A stretch of DNA of 64,000 nucleotides from Maribacter_C sp947494565. GTDB taxonomy: Bacteria > Bacteroidota > Bacteroidia > Flavobacteriales > Flavobacteriaceae. Position 1 is the first letter of the stretch. Each line of letters begins with the position of its first letter. The translations under genes and the position numbers were made by a program. The notes beneath the pieces are model-generated. The model made no database searches. It was given only the letters and a program-made list of their open reading frames with translations, and was not told the origin of the DNA. The stretch lies in contig NZ_JBLFEP010000007.1 of NCBI RefSeq assembly GCF_047345415.1, positions 248,001 to 312,000 on the forward strand, given 5' to 3'. This document shows positions 27,842 to 36,674 of the stretch, one piece after another.

Positions 27842-28681
27842 TTAAACTAGATGTAATTTATAGTTAACATATGATTTGGCCAAGAGTCCAAACTTTTGAT
27901 AATTCGGTACCCTGATACGAGCGTTTTTGATTTCCTTTGAAGGGGTGCGCTGCAGTTTTTTCAACAATTTATAATAGTACTTGTAGGCGGTATATACACC
28001 GAATTTGGCTTCCGCTGGCAGGTGTAATATGCCGCTATAGCCCTTGGCGAAGTCCGATTTGATTTCCTGTACGATTTTTTCCTTCGACTTTTCGTCTAGT
28101 TCCATTAGGTTGGCATGGGGAAAATAGGCGCGATTTAAATCTTCAAAATCGGCCTTTAGATCACGTAGGAAATTGACTTTTTGAAAAGCTGAACCGAGTG
28201 ACATAGCAGAATCTTTTAAGCTTTCGTATTGCATGTCATCTCCTTTGACGAATACCTTTAAGCACATCAGGCCCACTACGTCTGCCGAGCCATAAATATA
28301 TTCCTTGTACTCGGCATCGGTGCGATATTCGTGTTTGGTAAGATCCATTCGCATGCTTTTCATAAATGAATCGACCAAGTGATATGGGATGTTATAGGTG
28401 TGATAGGTATGTTGAAAAGCGTTCAAAATCGGGTTGAGGCTAATTTCAGCTTCTATTGCGGCTTTCAATTCCGACTCAAAATTGTCAAAAAGTTCTTTTT
28501 TATTGTAGGCGTGAAAGGTATCTACAATTTCATCCGCAAAGCGCACGAACCCATAGATGTTATAAATGTGCGGTCGAATGGATGGGGCCAGCATTTTGGT
28601 GGCCAGTGAAAACGAGGTGCTGTACGATTCGGTCACAATCTTACTACAGCTGTAGGAGACGTTGTCAAAAATACTTTTCAT
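27842..28681 (-). CDS. crtB: Phytoene synthase CrtB
   Basis: Condenses two geranylgeranyl diphosphates to phytoene, the entry step of C40 carotenoids. The 279-aa protein has the two aspartate-rich sites of squalene/phytoene synthases, RFADEIVD (about residues 47-54) and NFLRDLKADFEDLNRAYFP (about 170-188). The start overlaps the end of crtI by 4 bp (ATGA), so translation is coupled. The geranylgeranyl diphosphate synthase is not encoded nearby. Confidence 0.93.
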   Translation of the reverse strand: MKSIFDNVSYSCSKIVTESYSTSFSLATKMLAPSIRPHIYNIYGFVRFADEIVDTFHAYNKKELFDNFESELKAAIEAEISLNPILNAFQHTYHTYNIPYHLVDSFMKSMRMDLTKHEYRTDAEYKEYIYGSADVVGLMCLKVFVKGDDMQYESLKDSAMSLGSAFQKVNFLRDLKADFEDLNRAYFPHANLMELDEKSKEKIVQEIKSDFAKGYSGILHLPAEAKFGVYTAYKYYYKLLKKLQRTPSKEIKNARIRVPNYQKFGLLAKSYVNYKLHLV

Positions 28682-30150
28682 GTTGATTTGCTGTTTGCTT
28701 TGACTATTAATTCAGAGACTAATTTTCCCGAAATCAATGACGGGGGTACCCCAGGGCCCGGTACGGTGAGTTGTCCTGTAAAAAATAGGTTGTTAACTTT
28801 CTTGCTTTGTAATTTTGGCCGTAGGAACGCTGTTTGTAAGAGCGTGTTAGCCATTCCGTATGCGTTGCCCTTATATGAATTATACTCCTCAACGAAATCA
28901 TTTACACAAAAGGACTCTTTAAATATAATATTATTTTCCACTTTTTGACCTGTTCTCTCTTCAAACCTTGCAATAATCAATTCAAAATATTGATCTCTTA
29001 ATTGTGGCGTATCTTCCAATCCCGGAGCAATTGGAATAAGGAAAAAACCGGTCTCACATCTTTCTGGTGCCATACTAGGATCGGTTATGGAAGGAAAATT
29101 GACATAAAAAAGGGGGTCGGATGGCCATTGCGGGTGGTCATAAATTTCTTGGGCGTGAAGTTCGAAATCGGTATCAAAGAATAGATTGTGATGTTCTACG
29201 TTGACGAGCTTCTTGTCGAACCCGATATAAAAAAGAAGTGAGGAGGGCGCAAATGTTTTCTTTGACCAAAACGTTTCACTGTATTGTCGATACTGTTTAT
29301 CCAAAAGTTTTTCGGAGTGATGATAATCCGCACCGCTAAGTACATAATCACTTTCGATTGTTTTTCCATTGGTGGTAATGCCCACGACCTGCCCGTTTTC
29401 AACCCTTATTTTGTCTACGGCACTGTTCAAATGAAAAGTGACTCCTAGCTCCAGGGCAAGGGCGTGCATGGCCTTGATTACCTCATACATTCCGCCTCGA
29501 GGGTGCCATGTGCCTAGACCAAAATCGGCAAAGTTCATGAAACTATAAAAAGAGGGTGTATTACTGGGTTTCGCCCCTAAGAACAAAACCGGAAATTCAA
29601 GTGTGGAAATTAGCTTAGGGTTTTTAAATTTTTTGCGCACCTGACCACTGATGGTCTTGAAGAACTGGTCTACTTTAAGTACCGTTTCCTTGGTAACCAA
29701 TTCAAAAGGGGACAAGCCCGGTCGCAACACTACTTTATTGATGGCAATGTCATAATTCTCTTGAGCGTCTGCGATGAATTGTCGTAGGTGCTTAGAGCTT
29801 CCGGCTTCGATTCGCTCAAATTCCACACATATCTTGTCCATAGAATCACCAATGGTAATGATATCATCGGCGAAGAAAATACGATAGGCCGGACTCAGTT
29901 TGTCTAACTTGTAGTAGTCGGCTGTTCTTTTTCCGAAATCTGCGAAGAATTTATCGAAAATATCGGGCATCCAATACCAACTTGGACCGATATCGAAGGT
30001 GAATCCTTCTCTCACGAGTTGTCTGGCCCTACCGCCAACGGTCCCGTTTTTTTCGTAAACGGAAACGTCGAATCCCATTTTAGCTAGATAGCAGGAAGCC
30101 GATAGGGACGAAAACCCAGAGCCGATTATTAGTACCTTTTTATTCATCAT
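28678..30150 (-). CDS. crtI: Phytoene desaturase CrtI
   Basis: FAD-dependent enzyme that introduces four double bases-bonds into phytoene to give lycopene. The 490-aa protein begins with the dinucleotide-binding IIGSGFSSLSASCYLAKMG, has the family block FTFDIGPSWYWMPDIFD and ends with the flavin-binding LFFTGQLTVPGPGVPPSLISGKL, typical of bacterial-type CrtI. The two Met codons at the start are adjacent, so either may initiate. It follows the MerR regulator by 17 bp. Confidence 0.92.
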   Translation of the reverse strand: MMNKKVLIIGSGFSSLSASCYLAKMGFDVSVYEKNGTVGGRARQLVREGFTFDIGPSWYWMPDIFDKFFADFGKRTADYYKLDKLSPAYRIFFADDIITIGDSMDKICVEFERIEAGSSKHLRQFIADAQENYDIAINKVVLRPGLSPFELVTKETVLKVDQFFKTISGQVRKKFKNPKLISTLEFPVLFLGAKPSNTPSFYSFMNFADFGLGTWHPRGGMYEVIKAMHALALELGVTFHLNSAVDKIRVENGQVVGITTNGKTIESDYVLSGADYHHSEKLLDKQYRQYSETFWSKKTFAPSSLLFYIGFDKKLVNVEHHNLFFDTDFELHAQEIYDHPQWPSDPLFYVNFPSITDPSMAPERCETGFFLIPIAPGLEDTPQLRDQYFELIIARFEERTGQKVENNIIFKESFCVNDFVEEYNSYKGNAYGMANTLLQTAFLRPKLQSKKVNNLFFTGQLTVPGPGVPPSLISGKLVSELIVKANSKST

Positions 30151-30167
30151 CTAAAAGCAATGCGTTT

Positions 30168-31067
30168 TTATAATTCGGAGATGACCTGCTCTATTGAATT
30201 GAATGTTTTTATAAAGTGTGGAATAGTGCCATGGTCCAAATGTTGGGTTTGATGGCCAAGAACCCAAAAACGCGGATTGGAATACTCTTGAACCATTTTG
30301 GAGAAATCGTAAATGTATTTATCGATTTTATCCTTAGAGGGAACTACGGTGAAATAGGAGAGAAAAACGAGATTGTCAAAATACCTCATAACGTCTTTCA
30401 ACGTATCTAGGGGAACTGTCTGGCCCAAGTATATTGACTTGTATCCCCGTAGCGTAATTTCGTAGTTGATGTAGAGCAAACCTATTTCGTGAATTTCATT
30501 TTCAGGAAGGAAGGGAACGAAAACCTTATCCTTTTTCGTGGGTTGACGATCTTGAAGTTTTTCCGTATTGATGAGAATTTTTTGCTTGATTAGTGCCGTG
30601 ATAAAATGTTCATGTGCCGGACTGATCGTATCGGTCTGCCAAAGTAGACCCAACTCGTTCAGCAATGGTATAAAAACCTCCTTAAAAATCTCTCTAAAAG
30701 ATCGGTCTGCTAAAAGACTGTTGTAGGTATTCGTGAACATAGTCTGGTCAAAATTGACCATTGACAACTTAAAAGCGTTTATCGCGTGGTTCTTAACACT
30801 GCTTTTTGCCACGATTTCGCGCACCATCAAAGGAACATTTTCTTCTGGTATTTTAGCGATTTTGGATATTTTATATCCGTTATTGTAGAGCAGGGTAACG
30901 TTTAAAAGCTTCTGCAGATTACTGAGATTGTAGGTTCTTATGTTTGTGCTTGTTCGCTCTGGGGTCAATAAGCCGTACCTTTTCTCCCAAATACGTATGG
31001 TATGCGCCTTGATACCTGAAAGATTTTCTAAATCGCGAATGCTGAAAGACTTTTTTACATTGTTCAT
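30168..31067 (-). CDS. MerR-family regulator with B12-binding domain, CarH/LitR-type light sensor candidate
   Basis: A 299-aa regulator: MerR helix-turn-helix (SIRDLENLSGIKAHTIRIWEKRYG), a four-helix linker, and a cobalamin-binding Rossmann domain. Two motifs known from CarH are present: W-x9-E-H (W143, E153, H154) in the helical bundle, and E-x-H-x2-G (E191, H193, G196), where the His is the lower axial cobalt ligand. In Thermus and Myxococcus such proteins repress carotenoid genes in the dark with adenosylcobalamin and release DNA in light. Placement as first gene of the crt operon fits. The start at 31067 is chosen because the upstream in-frame ATG (31091) lies inside the -7 box. Confidence 0.85.
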   Translation of the reverse strand: MNNVKKSFSIRDLENLSGIKAHTIRIWEKRYGLLTPERTSTNIRTYNLSNLQKLLNVTLLYNNGYKISKIAKIPEENVPLMVREIVAKSSVKNHAINAFKLSMVNFDQTMFTNTYNSLLADRSFREIFKEVFIPLLNELGLLWQTDTISPAHEHFITALIKQKILINTEKLQDRQPTKKDKVFVPFLPENEIHEIGLLYINYEITLRGYKSIYLGQTVPLDTLKDVMRYFDNLVFLSYFTVVPSKDKIDKYIYDFSKMVQEYSNPRFWVLGHQTQHLDHGTIPHFIKTFNSIEQVISEL

Positions 31068-31088
31068 TGTTTGCGCGTAATGATTAAA

Positions 31089-31096
31089 CAAATTTA
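31089..31096 (-). promoter_or_regulatory. -7 promoter box of the regulator-crt operon
   Basis: TAAATTTG on the minus strand, a perfect TAnnTTTG, 21 bp upstream of the regulator ATG at 31067. A TTG lies 15 bp further upstream, shorter than the usual spacer of about 19; suboptimal spacing is a trait of MerR- or light-controlled promoters but may be coincidence. The other 250 bp up to the tRNA-Leu terminator show no gene. Confidence 0.5.
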
Positions 31097-31362
31097 CGAT
31101 TTAATAGCTACCAATCTTAGAATTATAGTTAAAATTTCCTCAAACTCCCCGTATGTGGCAGTCTTGCAAGGGCTGACCGACGGTGTTTTACCAAAGGATC
31201 GGTGCTGATTTCGGTGTGGGTCGCAGGGTAGCTTCGCTTATGATTTCAGGTACTTTATCTGTTATTGCTTCACAAAGAAAGTGGACGGACTTAAATTGCT
31301 TAGGAGACTTTCGGAATGTTGGCAGTTACTTCCTTGACCTATCTTTGAGGTTGGTATAAAAG

Positions 31363-31390
31363 AAAAAAGTCAAGCACCAGGCTTGACTTT
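31363..31390 (-). terminator. Terminator of tRNA-Leu
   Basis: 10-bp stem AAAGTCAAGC / GCTTGACTTT with a 5-base loop, followed on the minus strand by TTTTTTCT, three bases after the tRNA 3' end. Confidence 0.85.
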
Positions 31391-31393
31391 GAG

Positions 31394-31477
31394 TGCGCAC
31401 GAGAAGACTCGAACTTCCACGGCCTAATGGCCACCAGCCCCTCAAGCTGGCGCGTCTACCAATTCCGCCACGTGCGC
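31394..31477 (-). tRNA. tRNA-Leu (anticodon GAG)
   Basis: Minus-strand type II tRNA of 84 nt. The 7-bp acceptor stem is GCGCACG paired with CGTGCGC plus discriminator A. The anticodon stem-loop CCAGC-TTGAGGG-GCTGG gives anticodon GAG. There is a long variable arm (GTGGCC..GGCC..) and the T-loop GTTCGAGTC. CCA is not encoded. Confidence 0.95.
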
Positions 31478-31527
31478 ATAATTTTCGGATTGCAAATATA
31501 CTAGAAGTATTTTGAAGTTTTTATGTT

Positions 31528-32424
31528 CTAGAGCGTTTTGTTACTTGGTTCTTGAGAAGGTTTATGAAAACCATATATATTCTGGCCAATGAAGTCTTTG
31601 GGGAAGTTGTCATCGCCTTTGAACCCTAGTTCAATAGTACCCGTATCATCAGGAATATAGTTGGTTTTGAATATATAGTCCCAGATGCTTAAACTAATGC
31701 CGAAATTGACCCCGTATCTCCCTTCTGGTAATTGATAGGCATGATGGTATAAATGCATTACCGGATTGTTCAATACATATTTCAAAGGACCCCAAGTGAG
31801 TTTGATATTGGCATGATTGAGATGACCAATGGTAATGGCCGAAAAATGAACAATATATGCCTGTTCGGGCTCAAAACCGCCTAAAATCATGACTCCAAAA
31901 GTTTTAAGTGGTTTGTAGAGTATATTTTCCATCCAATGATAACGCAGGTGTGCGGCAAAGCCCATTTCCTTGACGCTGTGATGTACTTTATGAAACTTCC
32001 ATAAAAACGGAAAGCGATGCAATAGTATATGGGTGAACCATTGTACAAAATCAAGAACCACAAAGAATACGAATAACTGAACCCACGGTGACCAATTAGA
32101 GAGGTCAACCAGTGCAAAACTTTTGGCGTTCAGTCCGAGGTCTTTGAAGGCCACTTCCAGTACTTTGTAGAAGCCACTGATCACGATGGTAAAAAGGAAA
32201 AAATTGAAAAACATATAAAATGCGTCCAACCAAAAATCCTTTCTGAATATGGATTGATTTTTCCGCCAGGGAAAGCGAATTTCGAGCAACCAAACCAGCA
32301 GTGAAATCAAGACCAGGCCCCAAAAATAATTGGTATACCATGGTACATCGAAGCAGATAGATTTCCAGGTCCAGTTTAAAGTGCCGAGAAATGAATTGGT
32401 AAAAGCCTCTATATATTTTGTCAT
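31528..32424 (-). CDS. Sterol desaturase / fatty acid hydroxylase family protein
   Basis: A 298-aa polytopic di-iron protein. The conserved histidine boxes are HILLHRF, HKVHHS, and a late HLYHHAYQLP. Family members hydroxylate or desaturate sterols, carotenoids or fatty acyl chains; bacterial ones are mostly uncharacterised. It begins 4 bp after the cytochrome gene and so sits in the sulfite dehydrogenase operon; a membrane electron donor relation is conceivable but unproven. A role in carotenoid tailoring is also possible given the nearby crt genes, although those are in a separate transcript beyond tRNA-Leu. Confidence 0.82.
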   Translation of the reverse strand: MTKYIEAFTNSFLGTLNWTWKSICFDVPWYTNYFWGLVLISLLVWLLEIRFPWRKNQSIFRKDFWLDAFYMFFNFFLFTIVISGFYKVLEVAFKDLGLNAKSFALVDLSNWSPWVQLFVFFVVLDFVQWFTHILLHRFPFLWKFHKVHHSVKEMGFAAHLRYHWMENILYKPLKTFGVMILGGFEPEQAYIVHFSAITIGHLNHANIKLTWGPLKYVLNNPVMHLYHHAYQLPEGRYGVNFGISLSIWDYIFKTNYIPDDTGTIELGFKGDDNFPKDFIGQNIYGFHKPSQEPSNKTL

Positions 32425-32428
32425 TTGA

Positions 32429-32890
32429 TTAGTATTCAGTGTCTAGGGTGTACCATTCAACGTCTGCCAAATTCTGTCGCCTTCCCTTTTGGGTAGGGGC
32501 GTAGTGGGTCGCTAAGTAGTCTACGATCTCTCCCTCATTTTCTCCTAAGTCCCATAAATTTTGTGTTTCTTGCATCCACCTGATAGTCGCTTTCCATTGC
32601 TCTTTTGACATACGGTTCTGGGTGACCAGTTTCGCGGAATGACACGTAGTACAATTGTTGATAACCAGTTGCAGACCATCACCTTCAACAAAACCGGTTC
32701 GTAAGTGAATACCATTTTCCACGGTATCAAAATCGGGATGGCTCGGGTCGTTAATACTTGTTGTAGGGGATGTGTAGTCTTCTGTATCCGCATGAGGCCT
32801 AAAAAAACTATTCTTAAATACGAAAAAGAGCATTACTAAAATTAGTACAACGATGACGACTAAGGCAGTCTTTTTTCTAGATGGACTCAT
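32429..32890 (-). CDS. Membrane-anchored c-type cytochrome, likely sulfite dehydrogenase partner
   Basis: A 153-aa protein with one N-terminal transmembrane anchor (about residues 8-26) and a single c-heme site C80-T-T-C83-H84 (INNCTTCHSAKL). It starts at ATG 32890 overlapping the sulfite oxidase stop (ATGA), and an upstream in-frame ATG is rejected because it lies within the previous gene. The arrangement catalytic molybdoenzyme plus small cytochrome c matches SorA/SorB-type sulfite dehydrogenases, in which the cytochrome takes electrons from the molybdenum centre to the respiratory chain. Confidence 0.83.
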   Translation of the reverse strand: MSPSRKKTALVVIVVLILVMLFFVFKNSFFRPHADTEDYTSPTTSINDPSHPDFDTVENGIHLRTGFVEGDGLQLVINNCTTCHSAKLVTQNRMSKEQWKATIRWMQETQNLWDLGENEGEIVDYLATHYAPTQKGRRQNLADVEWYTLDTEY

Positions 32891-34110
32891 GAGCTGATTT
32901 TTACCGCGATTCTGTGACATGCGTTATTCAAGTACCCTTTCGGATTCCATCCTGGTAACAACATGGGTTGTGCCTTTCCTCTTTCATCCGTAGCTCTGGC
33001 CCAAACCTCATAATACCCCTCTTTTGGAAAATCGATGGTAGCACTGAAGTGCTGCCAGGCCAACCGATTGACAGGCTGTTGCAATTGACAGGCTTTCCAA
33101 GTACTACCGAAGTCAATGGAATACTGCATTTGGGTCACTTTAAGTTCTCCGGCCCAAGCATGACCTTTGATGTCCAACTTTTTTCCTTTTTGAAGAATCG
33201 CACCAGTTTTGGGGTAGGTGATCAACGATTTGACGGGCATCGACTCAATGATACACATATCCTCATCCGCTACTTTTTCTCCGGGGGCCACTGGTGTGCA
33301 AGGCACACGATAGGCCGTTCCGGTCATTTTGGGGCCATCGTGGACGATATTCCTGATGCTTAGCCGATCGATCCATTTCCCGGAGGCAGAAGCAGGAAAA
33401 CCGCCAGCTATCAACCGCAGCGGAAATCCGTGGGCCAACGGAATCGCTTCACCGTTCATTTGGAAAGCGATGAGGGTCTCTTCTTGCATCGCTTTTTCAA
33501 TGGGCACACCTCTTGATATAGGCTCTTTGGTGGGGTCATTGCTGAGATGGGTATCCGTAGCATGATATCCGACATAAACCGCATCTTCTTTTATTCCTAC
33601 GTCTTCTAAAACATCCTTCAGTCGCACTCCGGTCCATTTTGCACAAGAGACCGCACCGACCGTCCACTGGTTTCCTTTGGCCGGAGGATCAAATTCACTT
33701 CTACCATTTCCGCCACACTCCAAGGTCAAGTGATACGTGTACTGTTTGAATTTTGTCTTGAGCTCTTTCAGGGTAAAGGTTTTTTCTTGGGTAACCGATT
33801 CCCCATCGAATGTCAATGTCCACGAATCCACATCGATTTCTTTGGGGATATTCCCATTATTTCGAATGAACATGAATTTGTTCGGGGTCACCTTGTCGTT
33901 CAGAAGGTGTGCTTGTGCTTCCATATTCCATGGCTTATCATTTAATAGCACCATTTGCGCATCTTTATTGAACATTTTAAAGGGATCGGGCTCCTGAAGG
34001 CCCAGTGGCTGATATCCGATAGGGAGCTGTTGCCCAAATACAATGGGACTTCCCAATAAGGTCGCCAAGGAAGTAAGTGTGGTCTTTTTAACGAAGTTTC
34101 TTCTCTGCAT
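32887..34110 (-). CDS. Sulfite oxidase-family molybdopterin enzyme
   Basis: A 407-aa periplasmic molybdoenzyme. The start at ATG 34110 gives a twin-arginine signal MQRRNFVKKTTL with a hydrophobic region and likely cleavage after FGQ. The molybdenum-coordinating cysteine is Cys132 in LECGGNGRSEF, followed by the molybdopterin-binding segment WTVGAVSCAKWTGVRL. The C-terminal third is the dimerisation domain (TYPKTGAILQKGKKLDIKG). Expected reaction: sulfite to sulfate with electrons to the cytochrome encoded next. Other sulfite oxidase-fold enzymes cannot be excluded. Export would need the TatC encoded at 5104. Confidence 0.88.
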   Translation of the reverse strand: MQRRNFVKKTTLTSLATLLGSPIVFGQQLPIGYQPLGLQEPDPFKMFNKDAQMVLLNDKPWNMEAQAHLLNDKVTPNKFMFIRNNGNIPKEIDVDSWTLTFDGESVTQEKTFTLKELKTKFKQYTYHLTLECGGNGRSEFDPPAKGNQWTVGAVSCAKWTGVRLKDVLEDVGIKEDAVYVGYHATDTHLSNDPTKEPISRGVPIEKAMQEETLIAFQMNGEAIPLAHGFPLRLIAGGFPASASGKWIDRLSIRNIVHDGPKMTGTAYRVPCTPVAPGEKVADEDMCIIESMPVKSLITYPKTGAILQKGKKLDIKGHAWAGELKVTQMQYSIDFGSTWKACQLQQPVNRLAWQHFSATIDFPKEGYYEVWARATDERGKAQPMLLPGWNPKGYLNNACHRIAVKISS

Positions 34111-34914
34111 TGGCAATAGTTATTTGAAGTATAAACTTAATTCTACTGTATTTTAAAATTGGTAACCCAAGTTACATTGACCATCTAAAGTTAGCTAGAA
34201 ATTAGTTGTGATGTAGCATGACCAAATGGGAATCGTTTTCTGAACAAGTTGAACTAGTTTGATAGGGGATCTTAGCGGTCTTTCATACCCGTGAAGTCTA
34301 TTTGTCGATGAGAATGGAAAAAGATAGGCGACTCAGAATAGCACTTGCACGACCTCTTGTCACGGAGTATAAAGCGCCTTGCCCAGCGTTGCTATTGCAA
34401 TACGCAGCCATATCATGCCATTGACAATGGAAGTTGGGCAGAGGCACTGACAAGGTCGGAAGGAATCATAACTACATATGCTTTTAGGCCACTATCGGAT
34501 TCGAAAGCTATGGTGACCTATTTTTCCATATGGTTTGTCTAATGTCAATCCGACAATTAAAACGAGTCCGTTCTTTGGACCTTTTGTCGGACTCTTCTTC
34601 TTCAAGGTCGTATTCCATGTCGATTTGATGAAAGCGCTAAACTATAACATAATCGTTTTCTTAGAAATCGTTACCATCGTTTTAGAAACTAGATCATTAC
34701 TTCTATTACGTGCACTTCGTCTAAGAGCATAAACAAAATATGGATCAACTGGCCGTTGCAGTATAAAGGTAGGCAAGTGGATGAGGCCTACGGGTTTCTA
34801 AATCAGATAACCAAGTTTGAAAACGAAGGAAGGGGAAATGGTATTGATTCGCAATAAAATCATTTTTCCCTTATCTTGGCTTTAGTAAATTACAAAGGTA
34901 TTAGGTCGTTGCCA
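34111..34914. other. Intergenic region with no supported gene
   Basis: About 800 bp between divergent genes. Short open frames exist (34345-34542 and 34535-34732), but they are of low complexity and match nothing I recognise. An inverted pair GAGTCCG / CGGACTC around 34565-34591 may be a weak terminator. The region may hold decayed sequence or regulatory DNA; I see nothing firmer. Confidence 0.5.
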
Positions 34915-35358
34915 ATGTCTAAAGCAAGAAGTCTTTCCGATTATGTGAAATCCATTAACAAGGTTCCATTGGGGCATCCCAAATCGTTGCGGAATATGCT
35001 TCGTAATGCTCTAGGAGCGAATTCATTCTCTTCGTTTTGGAGGTATTGGAATCCTATTTGGAGCTACTATTTGAGATACTTTGTTTACAGACCTTTGCGA
35101 ACTATTATTCCGGAGAAAGTTGCCCTTGTCGCAACATTTCTTGTTTCGGGTGGGATTCATGATCTGGCAGTATACCTTATAACAGGTCAAGGGTCTTTTA
35201 TCATTACGGTATGGTTTGGTATAATGGCTTGTGTAGTAGTATTGGAGAGCTATGCGAATATTTCACTTAGAAAGTTGCCATTTCTGCTTAAAGCACTGCT
35301 ATATTTGGTTGTAATTTCGGTATGTTATTTATTGGCGAAGCTCCTTTTCACTTTGTAA
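34915..35358 (+). CDS. Small MBOAT-like membrane acyltransferase fragment or family
   Basis: A 147-aa membrane protein that resembles the C-terminal portion of membrane-bound O-acyltransferases: NSFSSFWRYWNPIWSYYLRYFVYRP matches the conserved asparagine-tryptophan block, and the invariant histidine lies in VSGGIHDL (about residue 93) followed by hydrophobic helices. Full MBOAT proteins are about 400-500 aa, so this is either a truncated gene or a small stand-alone family (I recall similar short proteins in other bacteria). ATG 34915 is preferred over a TTG at 34876. It has no clear operon partner. Confidence 0.6.
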   Translation: MSKARSLSDYVKSINKVPLGHPKSLRNMLRNALGANSFSSFWRYWNPIWSYYLRYFVYRPLRTIIPEKVALVATFLVSGGIHDLAVYLITGQGSFIITVWFGIMACVVVLESYANISLRKLPFLLKALLYLVVISVCYLLAKLLFTL

Positions 35359-35673
35359 AGACAGTATCGCCTTGGAAAAGGAAAAGCTACGACTTTATTT
35401 TTTGAAGAATGTGGTAAAGAATCCAAAAATAATTAGTGGTGATTTATAGTAGTAATCAATGATGTAGCACCTTATGGTATTGTTGAGGACAATACAACCA
35501 AAAAGAACGCCAAACGTTTTCGCAACCTGAAATTAAGATGCTAATGGAACTAAAATGGGGGTGCTGGCCAATTGAAAAAACTACTACGAATGTTAAAGCT
35601 CACCGGTAATCATATTCATTCTTTAAAGAAATAATCCATTGTTCATTATTGAGTTTCTCTCTCATAGTATTAT
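35359..35673. other. Intergenic region with no supported gene
   Basis: About 315 bp between converging genes. Both strands are broken by stops; the longest readable piece is about 32 codons (around 35458-35540) without an upstream start. I see no terminator hairpin of note. Confidence 0.5.
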
Positions 35674-36204
35674 TTAAAGTTCTTTGGAAAATTTCGCTTT
35701 TTTATCTTCCAATTCCTTTCTAAAATTCTCTTCTATGATTTTGCCTTCTTTGAAGTTATCATAAAAAGACGGCAGCGAAAACGTTTCTATGATTTTTGCT
35801 CCCATAAATGGAAAATAGGTGCTTGCTGATTGTAGTACGGTTGCCCCTCCTCTCGCTCCAGGGGAGGTTGTCATTAATAACATAGGCTTCTCTCTCCAGA
35901 TTTGCATATTTAAACGTGATAGCCAGTCGATGGTATTTTTAAACACTGCGGCATAAGAACCATTATGCTCTGCTAGTGCAATAATAAAGGCATCTGCTGT
36001 ATTGATTATTTCATCTAATCTTTTTACAGCCCTGGGTATGCCATTCTCCGCTTCAAAATCAACACCGTATATTGGCAGAATGTAATCGTTTAAATCGATA
36101 GGTATGATTTCTACATCTTCTATGAGATTAGAAACATATACCATAAGCATTTTGTTTATTGAATTTTGACTGTTACTACCTACTATGGTGACTACTTTTT
36201 TCAT
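35674..36204 (-). CDS. NADPH-dependent FMN reductase / azoreductase-type flavoprotein
   Basis: A 176-aa flavodoxin-like reductase. It begins KKVVTIVGSNSQNSINKML, the FMN phosphate-binding loop, and has the family blocks LAEHNGSYAAVFKNTIDWLS and TTSPGARGGATVL. Such enzymes reduce flavins, quinones, azo compounds or chromate. It is the last of a three-gene set with DoxX and an outer-membrane protein, next to a Crp/Fnr regulator, which together suggest a redox or electrophile stress response. Confidence 0.87.
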   Translation of the reverse strand: MKKVVTIVGSNSQNSINKMLMVYVSNLIEDVEIIPIDLNDYILPIYGVDFEAENGIPRAVKRLDEIINTADAFIIALAEHNGSYAAVFKNTIDWLSRLNMQIWREKPMLLMTTSPGARGGATVLQSASTYFPFMGAKIIETFSLPSFYDNFKEGKIIEENFRKELEDKKAKFSKEL

Positions 36205-36209
36205 ATGTA

Positions 36210-36662
36210 TTACTTTTTTGAGAGTTTAGAATCAATTGACCATTTTCCACTTCCGTTTACTAGTATTGTTAGTGCTAAACCAATAACTAGCAAAGAATAT
36301 TCGTAACCTTCTCCTGCCTGGTTTCCAAACCAATTCATAAAGAATCCGTGCTCAAGTTGCGTTGTGAATATGATACCCAAGAACATTCCGACGAATGAGA
36401 GTGCCCAGAACCTACTGAAAAGACCAATGATTAGGGCGACGGCACCAAAGAATTCGATTATTATTACAGAAAATGCCACCACGCTAGGCAGACCCATTTG
36501 TGTTGTGAACATTTCAATAGTAGCTGAATAGCCATAACCGCCAAAGAGCCCTAATAATTTTTGAGCACCATGCGGAAATAGTACCAAACCAAGGGTTAAA
36601 CGTGCAATACTGTATCCTGAATTAGGATGCGTTGTTACTAATTTTTTAAATGAATTTTTCAT
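36210..36662 (-). CDS. DoxX family membrane protein
   Basis: A 150-aa, four-helix integral membrane protein with the DoxX hallmarks ARLTLGLVLFPHGAQKLLGLFGG and IIEFFGAVALIIGLFSRFWAL. DoxX-like proteins often pair with redox enzymes and may handle quinones or thiol/sulfur species. Located between the outer-membrane protein and the FMN reductase genes with gaps of 12 and 5 bp, in one transcript. Confidence 0.88.
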   Translation of the reverse strand: MKNSFKKLVTTHPNSGYSIARLTLGLVLFPHGAQKLLGLFGGYGYSATIEMFTTQMGLPSVVAFSVIIIEFFGAVALIIGLFSRFWALSFVGMFLGIIFTTQLEHGFFMNWFGNQAGEGYEYSLLVIGLALTILVNGSGKWSIDSKLSKK

Positions 36663-36674
36663 AATGTATAGGGT

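Noticed and set aside
34345..34732. Two overlapping open frames between the sulfite oxidase and MBOAT-like genes
   Set aside because: No family resemblance, odd composition, no start context, and one runs through a possible hairpin.
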